From Vampirovibrionales bacterium (GTDB lineage Bacteria; Cyanobacteriota; Vampirovibrionia; Vampirovibrionales; Vampirovibrionaceae), in NCBI GenBank assembly GCA_029866025.1, contig JARXAD010000002.1, positions 422,616-486,615 on the forward strand: a DNA stretch of 64,000 bases, given 5' to 3'. This document shows, piece by piece, positions 34,882-41,829 of this stretch (within the stretch, counting starts at the first letter, position 1; each line of letters begins with the position of its first letter). Below the pieces are notes generated by a model. It did no database searches. It saw nothing but the letters and a program-made list of their open reading frames with translations, and was not told the DNA's origin. Both the position numbers and the translations under genes were made by a program.

Positions 34882-36284
34882 TAGTCGAGGTGGCGAAGGT
34901 TGCGAGTAATGCGGCGGGCTTTGCCACGTTCACCGTCTTGTTCCATGTAACTGGCCACGTCTTTTAAAAAGTCCACCACGTTGGGGTTGGTGGGCAGTGG
35001 GTCGTTGGCGGTGCCGCCGTTACGGACGGGTGTGGCCATGGTGTTAGGGCGCGAGGCCATGCTGGGCCGTTGAGAGCTCACGCTGTTGGCGGCGTTGCTT
35101 AAACGGCTGGCTGCTGCTGACGGTTGCTGCTGACGAGCGTATTGTTGCACCGCCTGTTGAGGAGGAATGGCGCGGGTAGAGACTTTTTCTCGTGAGGCAA
35201 GCAGAGAATCCACCGGACTTTGGGGACTGTTTTGGGGCTGGCGGTTGTTGTGAGGCATGCTTGTGTTGCGACCAGCGGCTTTAGGGGGCTGCTGCAAGGC
35301 CACTTTGGGGCGTTGGGCCCAGGGGTTTCCCTTTTTGGCGTGGTGGCCGTTCCCAAAGAAGGAGTCCTCGTCCTCGTCGCCACGGCGGTAATCGTCGGAG
35401 GGAGCGGATTGCCAGTCGTCTTGCTGCATGGCGCGGAAGACGTTACCCGAACGCGACGGTTGTTGTAGCTCTTGCCATTTTTTGTAGATGAATAGGCCTA
35501 AACCGGCGACCAACGCTAGCAGCATGCTGCCTGCAATCAGGGCGTACATCCAGTGCTGGGCTAGTAATCCCATCAACCCCGTGGGGGCCGGCACTTCTGG
35601 GGCAGAGGCCGATCCATTGGTTTGTAATGCGTTGCCGGTGGCGTTGTCCTCCAAGTACAGGGGCTCGCTCACATCGGTAACCGTTGCTGGGGCAGCCGCT
35701 GCCTTGGCAGGAGTAAGCGTTGCTATGGGATTGGCCAAGGGGCTTGTTAGGTTGGGGGCTTTGGCAGGGTTGGATAACACCGGGGGTAAGCCGCTGGGCG
35801 TGGAGGTGACAGGTGTGGCTATGGGTTTGGTCGCTGCCATGGGCTGCGAAGCTGGCATGAGGGGCTGAGCCATGGCGTGAGGCGTTGCCATACTGGAGGG
35901 TGGTTGGCTGTAGACAACCTGTACCAAAGGTTGCCCCATGCTTTGGCCACGCAGAACCACTTTAAGAGTGTTACCGCCCACGGGCTGCACAATCACATGG
36001 TGTACTTGGCCAGCTTGAGAAAAATTGGTACGTAAATGGCGTGCGGGGCTCACGTCAGACAGCTCAATGGTCATGTCGGTATCGCTGGCTTGAATAACAC
36101 GATGCTGAATGGGTTGATCCGCATGAAGTTTGAGTTCGGTGCCGTACCGACTAGACACCACGTCAATTTGATCCACCGTGGTGGTGGCCCAACAGGGGGC
36201 CGACAAGAGAGCTGCCAAGCCGATGCTGAGAGACAGTAAATTTAAAACAGAGTTGCGTTGCATTGCAGACCGAGCCATGGTCAT
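34881..36284 (-). CDS. AMIN-domain-like envelope protein with single membrane anchor
   Basis: A 467-residue protein. A signal peptide (residues about 1-32) precedes an AMIN-like beta domain (about 35-125; RYGTELKLHADQPIQH, MTIELSDVSP), the kind of module that binds peptidoglycan or secretin partners. A Pro/Ala/Thr linker follows. A membrane helix lies around 245-267 (YALIAGSMLLALVAGLGLF), then a roughly 200-residue Gln/Ser/Asn/Pro-rich tail with acidic DDYRRGDEDEDS and a basic end. Topology is thus periplasmic domain then cytoplasmic disordered tail. AGAAGG upstream supports ATG 36284. The AMIN assignment is by pattern and only moderately sure. Confidence 0.65.
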   Translation of the reverse strand: MTMARSAMQRNSVLNLLSLSIGLAALLSAPCWATTTVDQIDVVSSRYGTELKLHADQPIQHRVIQASDTDMTIELSDVSPARHLRTNFSQAGQVHHVIVQPVGGNTLKVVLRGQSMGQPLVQVVYSQPPSSMATPHAMAQPLMPASQPMAATKPIATPVTSTPSGLPPVLSNPAKAPNLTSPLANPIATLTPAKAAAAPATVTDVSEPLYLEDNATGNALQTNGSASAPEVPAPTGLMGLLAQHWMYALIAGSMLLALVAGLGLFIYKKWQELQQPSRSGNVFRAMQQDDWQSAPSDDYRRGDEDEDSFFGNGHHAKKGNPWAQRPKVALQQPPKAAGRNTSMPHNNRQPQNSPQSPVDSLLASREKVSTRAIPPQQAVQQYARQQQPSAAASRLSNAANSVSSQRPSMASRPNTMATPVRNGGTANDPLPTNPNVVDFLKDVASYMEQDGERGKARRITRNLRHLD

Positions 36285-36549
36285 CACCACCTTCTGAGTG
36301 TATGAATATGTGTGCGTGCTTAAAATCGAGCGTGTTGTGTCCGATAGGGTGCGTTTGGTTAAAAAACGAGGGGCTCGCATCACCACGGGTGCCCACACCT
36401 TCACTATAAAAGCGATCACCGTGCGGTTTCATCGGTTGAGGGGAGGAGTTTCTACAGGGGATGGACCCACAATCTCCCCCATGTAGACGACACAGCCGCA
36501 GGCTGTTTGATAACTACCCCATGAATGCTTTTGCCAATAAACGCGTCAA

Positions 36550-36915
36550 TTACCGCCGAAACCAGCGAAATTTGGTTCGCTCGGCGGCTTGCCACTGCCC
36601 AATGCGAAAGGTGGTGTAGTGGGCGTAATTTTCAAAGTGGCGGCAATCATCGGGCCCATGGTATCGGCACGTCACTACTTCGCCGGTGTCGGGGTGAAGG
36701 GCTTTGACGCGCCAGCGCTGCCACTCGTGGAGGCCTGGGTATTGCATTTCGGCGGCCACTCGCATGGAGCGATCATCCATGTTGCTCACCGCGGTGGGAT
36801 CCACCTTCGTATCCAATCGCAGCGATTCGGTATCGGTCCACCCCGAAGGGACCACGAGTGTTGTGAGTAGTAGCACAGGGATGATTAACAGGATTGCTTT
36901 AAAGGCCCAACGCAT
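36550..36915 (-). CDS. Small exported protein of unknown function
   Basis: A 121-residue protein. Residues 1-26 are a signal peptide or anchor (AILLIIPVLLLTTLVVP). The mature part has two Cys nine residues apart (TCRYHGPDDCRHF), likely a disulfide, and many Trp and aromatic residues (HEWQRWRV, TKFRWFRR). GGAGAG precedes the start. It may be co-transcribed with no other gene; the AMIN-like gene lies downstream on the same strand after 265 bases. Family not recognised. Confidence 0.7.
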   Translation of the reverse strand: MRWAFKAILLIIPVLLLTTLVVPSGWTDTESLRLDTKVDPTAVSNMDDRSMRVAAEMQYPGLHEWQRWRVKALHPDTGEVVTCRYHGPDDCRHFENYAHYTTFRIGQWQAAERTKFRWFRR

Positions 36916-37012
36916 CACTCACTCTCCATACAGATTACTTTGTTACTGTTATGGCCTGATTTGTGGAGTCACCACGTCCACCACCCAGAGGATTTATAAA
37001 ATAGGTGCCAAC

Positions 37013-37044
37013 AAAAACAGACGACTGGCAATCCAATCGTCTGT
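37013..37044 (-). terminator. Terminator of the 61-residue orphan gene
   Basis: Arms ACAGACGA and TCGTCTGT around a 12-base loop, followed by TTTTTGTT on the minus strand. It supports the reality of the small gene at 37129-37314. Confidence 0.7.
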
Positions 37045-37128
37045 TAAAGCAGGGTTGCGTTAGGGCTATTGGTGGAACAACAACTGCAACGAAACCGTGG
37101 TGTGTGGTGTGAAATCTACCTAAAAGCG

Positions 37129-37314
37129 TTATAAATTGCCTTGCAACATTAAAATGGCTTGGGCACCCAAAAAAGTGTCTTCATCAATATCGGGCTGGCA
37201 CAGCAGGCCTTGGGCGGCGTGCAGCATTTTTGGGGCTTTAAATTTGTCCAGCTCATCCACAAAAGGATTGTGCTTGGGGTTAAAGTCTTCGGTGGTGTTG
37301 GTATTACGGGTCAT
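37129..37314 (-). CDS. Small orphan protein (61 residues)
   Basis: A 61-residue acidic soluble protein beginning MTRNTNTTEDFNPKHNPF. The second half looks helical (APKMLHAAQGLLCQPDIDED). A near-perfect AGGAGGAG 7 bases before ATG 37314 and a downstream hairpin terminator make it a convincing short transcription unit. No family recognised. Confidence 0.7.
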   Translation of the reverse strand: MTRNTNTTEDFNPKHNPFVDELDKFKAPKMLHAAQGLLCQPDIDEDTFLGAQAILMLQGNL

Positions 37315-37544
37315 GGTTTGGCTCCTCCTATCCTCACAAACGGCTCTATCTATCTTCTGTTGCGGTTAGCGGTTTGAACTCCTTCAAACACACCACTTGC
37401 GCCTCGTAGGTGCATAAAAACGATTTCATCCCATTTGATGCTAGTTTGTAACTGAACTGTTACCTGCTTGGGTTTTTAGGGCACTTTTTATGATTCAGAG
37501 GGATTTATACATCACATAGTCTTTAAGTAATAGGAATTTGATTG

Positions 37545-38093
37545 ATGCGTGTTTCCCTCTCTAACCCTCGCTTTTCAGCCGTGCCAGCTCAACAAACTTC
37601 TTTGGCTGGCCGTGTGCACGTTAGCCCCTCGTTTGCTGCAACAACCAAAAAACCTTCGGAGGCCTTGCAAAAGGCCGTAGCGCTTATTAAAGCCACCAAA
37701 GGTTTAGAAAATTTTTATGAGCATGAGCAATTTAATTTTGAGGAAATCTCTGCGAATAGTTCTTGTATAAGAAGGTTTTTTAAGGATGTTTCTAGAACAT
37801 CTAAAATGTTTGAAACGGTTTGGAAGTTAGATGAGCCAAACAGCAAGCCTTACCAATTATTAGTAAGCAGAAATTATAAAACCGCTGAGAAAGCGGAGTG
37901 CGAGTTCAGTAAATATGTTTCCCAAATTAAAAAAAGGAAGGATGTAAAAGAATTGGCGATCACAGATACGATGGTTACTTTCAAAATCATTCAAGAACCT
38001 TTAGAGATGGAAAACTTTTTCTTATTGGATAAAGATTCGAATCAAACTTATTTGGGCCAAATCATCGGCCTAAAAAATAGACATTTTAAATAA
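37545..38093 (+). CDS. Orphan protein with AT-rich coding sequence
   Basis: A 182-residue basic protein starting MRVSLSNPRFSAVPAQQ. The first 40 residues are Pro/Ser/Ala-rich; the rest is charged and helical/beta mixed (for example CEFSKYVSQIKKRKDVKEL). Codons from about 37690 onwards are clearly richer in A and T than the neighbours, suggesting acquisition. AGGAA 9 bases upstream supports ATG 37545. Its last 24 bases overlap the convergent dgkA gene. Family not recognised. Confidence 0.7.
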   Translation: MRVSLSNPRFSAVPAQQTSLAGRVHVSPSFAATTKKPSEALQKAVALIKATKGLENFYEHEQFNFEEISANSSCIRRFFKDVSRTSKMFETVWKLDEPNSKPYQLLVSRNYKTAEKAECEFSKYVSQIKKRKDVKELAITDTMVTFKIIQEPLEMENFFLLDKDSNQTYLGQIIGLKNRHFK

Positions 38094-38468
38094 TTTGGGC
38101 CAAAAAATAATGAGCCCAACAACCACGCTGGTGAGTGCCCACAGTAGGCAGGCGCCGGCAGCCACATCTTTAGCCGCTTTGGCTAGCGGGTGAAAATTAT
38201 CGCCACACACCAAGTCAACGGTGGCTTCAATGGCTGTATTCAGGCACTCTACAGCCAACATGCCGCCAATAAGCATGCCGATGACGGCCCATTCCCACGG
38301 AGCTAAGCCTACAAACCAACCCGCCAATACGACTAGCGACCCAATCCCACAATGCACCCGAATATTCCATTGGGTGCGCCACGCCCACAGCCACCCTTGC
38401 AAGGCATACCCAAAAGGGGCTGCAAAAGGTTGAGGTTGTGTCGGTTTTTCGGGCAACGGGTGGGTCAT
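38070..38468 (-). CDS. dgkA: Diacylglycerol/undecaprenol kinase family protein
   Basis: A 132-residue small integral kinase with three membrane helices. The core motif is ECLNTAIEATVDLVCG followed by HPLAKAAKDVAAGACLL, carrying the Glu and Asn residues of the DgkA active site. It phosphorylates undecaprenol or diacylglycerol at the inner membrane, recycling lipid carriers. Its ATG overlaps the ybeY stop (ATGA), a widespread ybeY-dgkA arrangement. It lacks adjacent era. The 3' end overlaps the orphan gene. Confidence 0.9.
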   Translation of the reverse strand: MTHPLPEKPTQPQPFAAPFGYALQGWLWAWRTQWNIRVHCGIGSLVVLAGWFVGLAPWEWAVIGMLIGGMLAVECLNTAIEATVDLVCGDNFHPLAKAAKDVAAGACLLWALTSVVVGLIIFWPKLFKMSIF

Positions 38469-39022
38469 AGCGCTGTAGGGACTGGGATTGGAAACAATGT
38501 GGCTATTGCGGCATTTTGGGCGGTAATCACCGTCTCGTAGTCGTCGTCGGTATCGTGGTGCTGGCCCAAGCAGTGCAAGGTGCCGTGGAAAAACCGATCC
38601 ACGAGGTAGGCTTGCAAAGGGTCTGCCAAGTCTTTGGTGCGTGGATCCAGTTGGCAATTCGCCTCGGCCCACTCGGCAGAGACCACCACTTGGCCCAACA
38701 ATATCTGGGGCTGCTTTGTGGCCAGCACGGCCGCTAAGGCCTCTGCCGCGCTGTGGTAAATGGGAAAGGACAGCACATCAGTGGCTTCGTTTTTGTGGCG
38801 GTATTGGGCATTAAGCCCTTGGATGGTGGTGTTATCCACCAGCGCCCAGTCGAGTAGTAGCTCAGCTTCAGGTGGATCTTGGATTCCCAAAGCCTGGAGC
38901 AATTGGGGCACGTGGGCCTCACAAAACGCCAAGGGAAATTCAGCGGCTTTGGCTGCCCAAAAGGACGACCACCCGTCGGGTGACGAATGGTCTCCTAAAG
39001 AAAAATCAATGATTATAGACAT
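38465..39022 (-). CDS. ybeY: Endoribonuclease YbeY
   Basis: A 185-residue zinc RNase for 16S rRNA 3' maturation and ribosome quality control. The conserved LNAQYRHKNEATDVLSFP is at about residues 70-87, and the metal motif HGTLHCLGQHH (consensus HGxLHxxGxxH) near 145 keeps all three His. The N terminus is a little longer than usual. It is translationally coupled to dgkA. It follows nrdA on the same strand after about 50 bases that hold a weak hairpin. Confidence 0.93.
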   Translation of the reverse strand: MSIIIDFSLGDHSSPDGWSSFWAAKAAEFPLAFCEAHVPQLLQALGIQDPPEAELLLDWALVDNTTIQGLNAQYRHKNEATDVLSFPIYHSAAEALAAVLATKQPQILLGQVVVSAEWAEANCQLDPRTKDLADPLQAYLVDRFFHGTLHCLGQHHDTDDDYETVITAQNAAIATLFPIPVPTAL

Positions 39023-39057
39023 TTATGGGGCATTTACGCTAGATGTCTTTTATACAA

Positions 39058-39072
39058 AGACCCCTCGGGGTT
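39058..39072 (-). terminator. Weak hairpin after nrdA
   Basis: AACCCCGAGGGGT followed by CTTTGT on the minus strand; the stem is short (4-5 bp), so partial read-through into ybeY is likely. Confidence 0.35.
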
Positions 39073-41557
39073 ACTGACAAACCTCGCATTCGGGGTCATC
39101 AATACGGCATTGGGCCACCAATGGGGCTTCTTCAAAGCTTTCACCGCCAGAAGAATTACTGGTACCGCCCGTGGCTTCCGAAATGGAACGCACGTTGTCG
39201 CCACCAAAGTCCCGCTTGTGGGTTTTGCCGTATTTAGCGGTATCCACCGTGGATTTTTCCACCTGACTGGCCCCAAGGGTGCGGAGGTAGTAGGTGGTTT
39301 TTAGGCCCATTTTCCACGCCGTCATGTACAGGTCATTCAGGTGTTTGCCGCTGGTGTTGCTCACAAACAGGTTTAGGGATTGAGATTGATCAATCCACTT
39401 ACCCCGCACGGCGCAGGCCTTAATCAGCCATTCCATGTCAATGGCAAAAATATCGGGGTATTTGGCTTTAATGGCATCGGGCACTTCGGGCAGGCGGCGC
39501 ACATCGCCATCCACGGCTTTTAGGCGTTCCGCCATTTCGGAGGTCCATAAGTCAGCCGCTTGCAAATCTTCCACCAAGTAGCGATTGATGATGGTGAATT
39601 CGCCTGAGAGGTTGGAATTCACAAACAAATTGCGGAAGGTGGGCTCAATGCAGGCGCTGGTGCCCACAATATTGGAAATGGTGGCGGTGGGTGCGATGGC
39701 CATAATGTTACTGTTGCGCATGCCGGTTTTGGCAATGGTTTGCTTTAGGGCGGCCCAATCCAAACGGATGGTGCGATCCACATCAATGGGCATGCCACGC
39801 TCTTTTTCCAGTAGGGCCATGGTGTCGTAGGGCAGTAGACCCCGTTCCCACTTGCTGCCCTTAAAGCTGGCATAGGCACCGCGCTCTTTGGCCAGCTCGG
39901 TAGAGGCTTGAATGGCGGCGTAGCTAAAGCGCTCCATCAGTTCATCGGCCAACTGTATGTGGGCGTCGGAATCAAAGGGGATGCTGAGCTTGTAGAGTAG
40001 GTCTTGGTAACCCATCATGCCCAAGCCAATGGCACGATGCTTGAGGTTAGCGGCTTCGGCCTCAGGCGTAGGGTAGTAGTTAATATCAATCACGTTGTCC
40101 AGCATGCGCACGGCCAACTGAATGGTTTCACCCAAGCGTTGATAGTCAATTTTACCGTTCACCACGTGTTCAGCCAAATTCACCGAACCTAAGTTGCACA
40201 CGGCGGTTTCTTCGGCGCTGGTGTTCAGTGTAATTTCCGTACACAGATTAGAGCTATGCACCACGCCCACGTGATCTTGAGGGGAGCGTAAGTTACAGGG
40301 GTCTTTAAAGGTTATCCATGGGTGGCCGGTTTCAAACAGCATGGTGAGCATTTTGCGCCACAGTACTTTGGCTTCCATGGTTTTGCCAAACACGGTGCCG
40401 TCTTTTACTTGCTGTTCGCGTTTTTCGTAAGCCACTTCAAAGGCTTTGCCCGTCAGGTCGTGCAACTCCGTCACATCGCTGGGGCTAAACAAGGTCCAGT
40501 TCTCGTTATTAATCACCCGTTTCATAAATAGATCGGGAATCCAGTTGGCGGTATTGATGTCATGGGCTCTGCGACGCTCATCACCAACGTTTTTACGCAG
40601 CTCTAAAAAGTCTTCAATATCCAAGTGCCATGTTTCCAAGTAGGCACAATGGGCGCCCTTGCGCTTGCCGCCTTGGTTGACGGCTACAGCCACGTCGTTA
40701 TCAATTTTCAGCCACGGAATGAGACCTTGGCTTTCGCCATTGGTGCCTTTAATGCTGGCACCTGTGGCGCGAATAGGCGTCCAGTCAGTCCCCAAACCAC
40801 CGGCCCATTTGGAAAGGCGAGCGTTGTCGGTAAAGACTTTAAAGATGCCTTCCAAGCTATCGCCCACGGTATTAAGGTAGCACGAGGAGAGCTGCGGATG
40901 CAGCGTACCGGCGCTAAATAACGTAGGGGTGCTGGAAATGTAGCGGAAGGTTTTGTAGATGTTGTAGAACTTGATGGCCCATGCTTCGCGGTCGTTTTTT
41001 TCGGCGAGGGCTAGACCCATGGCCACTCGCATCCACATCCACTGGGGTAATTCAATAATCTGTTTTTGACGATCGCGAATGAGGTAGCGATCTTTGAGGA
41101 TTTGAATGCCTTGGTACTGGAATTGATTGTCGGCATCGGCATCAATGGCGTTGGCCAGTTTGTCTAGATCAAATTCCAATAAGCGTGGATCCAGCATTTC
41201 AGCGGTCACGGCTTTTTGCAGGTATTCACTAAAGCCCGTGCGGTACAGTTCGGCCACATCATGGCTGCGAGATTCGGTGGGGCCAAAGACGTTTTGATAC
41301 AGTACGGTGGTCACCAGTCGAGCGGCGACCAAACTGTATTCGGGGTGGCGCTCAATGAGGCTTCGGGCCGATAAAATGGCCGATTCGTCAATTTCTTCCG
41401 TGCTAATGCCGTTGTACCACGCCACGCTGCACCCAATGGCCACGTCACTCCAGTTCACGTTGGGCAGGCCTTCGCAGGCTTCTTTAATACGGGCGTTAAT
41501 TTTTTCTTCTTGAATGGGTTCGATAGAACCATCACGACGACGAACCATTAAGCTCAT
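39071..41557 (-). CDS. nrdA: Ribonucleoside-diphosphate reductase, alpha subunit
   Basis: An 828-residue class I large subunit that reduces ribonucleotides to deoxyribonucleotides. An ATP-cone starts the protein (residues about 3-90, VRRRDGSIEPIQEEKI). Active-site cysteines are seen in QLSSCYLNTVGDS and in SSNLCTEITLN through AVCNLGSVNL, including the Asn-x-Cys-x-Glu radical site. The C-terminal CEVC pair serves thioredoxin. Two Tyr near the C terminus (KTTYYLRTLGAS) fit radical transfer from NrdB. No nrdB gene is in the window. ATG 41557 is chosen for the ATP-cone; the ribosome site GGGGG is modest. Confidence 0.95.
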   Translation of the reverse strand: MSLMVRRRDGSIEPIQEEKINARIKEACEGLPNVNWSDVAIGCSVAWYNGISTEEIDESAILSARSLIERHPEYSLVAARLVTTVLYQNVFGPTESRSHDVAELYRTGFSEYLQKAVTAEMLDPRLLEFDLDKLANAIDADADNQFQYQGIQILKDRYLIRDRQKQIIELPQWMWMRVAMGLALAEKNDREAWAIKFYNIYKTFRYISSTPTLFSAGTLHPQLSSCYLNTVGDSLEGIFKVFTDNARLSKWAGGLGTDWTPIRATGASIKGTNGESQGLIPWLKIDNDVAVAVNQGGKRKGAHCAYLETWHLDIEDFLELRKNVGDERRRAHDINTANWIPDLFMKRVINNENWTLFSPSDVTELHDLTGKAFEVAYEKREQQVKDGTVFGKTMEAKVLWRKMLTMLFETGHPWITFKDPCNLRSPQDHVGVVHSSNLCTEITLNTSAEETAVCNLGSVNLAEHVVNGKIDYQRLGETIQLAVRMLDNVIDINYYPTPEAEAANLKHRAIGLGMMGYQDLLYKLSIPFDSDAHIQLADELMERFSYAAIQASTELAKERGAYASFKGSKWERGLLPYDTMALLEKERGMPIDVDRTIRLDWAALKQTIAKTGMRNSNIMAIAPTATISNIVGTSACIEPTFRNLFVNSNLSGEFTIINRYLVEDLQAADLWTSEMAERLKAVDGDVRRLPEVPDAIKAKYPDIFAIDMEWLIKACAVRGKWIDQSQSLNLFVSNTSGKHLNDLYMTAWKMGLKTTYYLRTLGASQVEKSTVDTAKYGKTHKRDFGGDNVRSISEATGGTSNSSGGESFEEAPLVAQCRIDDPECEVCQ

Positions 41558-41829
41558 GGAGACCCCCAAATAGACTGAAAATTAAACACACAACACCCGT
41601 TTAGCGAAGAATAAAACCATAGGCATACAGTCATGTAGCCAGAAACATTGGGGCTGCGCACCATGCAGGGCTTACGACAAGCCTCGAAGCGCAACATGAC
41701 ACCCCTGTAACCGGATGCCTCTCATCATAAGCCTTCTGTCTTCTACCGTCAAAGGCCTATCGGGTATACCGGCATCTGGCATACAATAAGGCCCATGTTT
41801 TACTCTTTGTATTTGGAAGCCTTGTTTCT

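Noticed and set aside
41558..41829. Possible cobalamin riboswitch, NrdR boxes or T-box between nrdA and ileS
   Set aside because: I looked for the B12-box, paired NrdR-type sites and T-box sequence and saw none convincing; the region looks like a plain divergent promoter.
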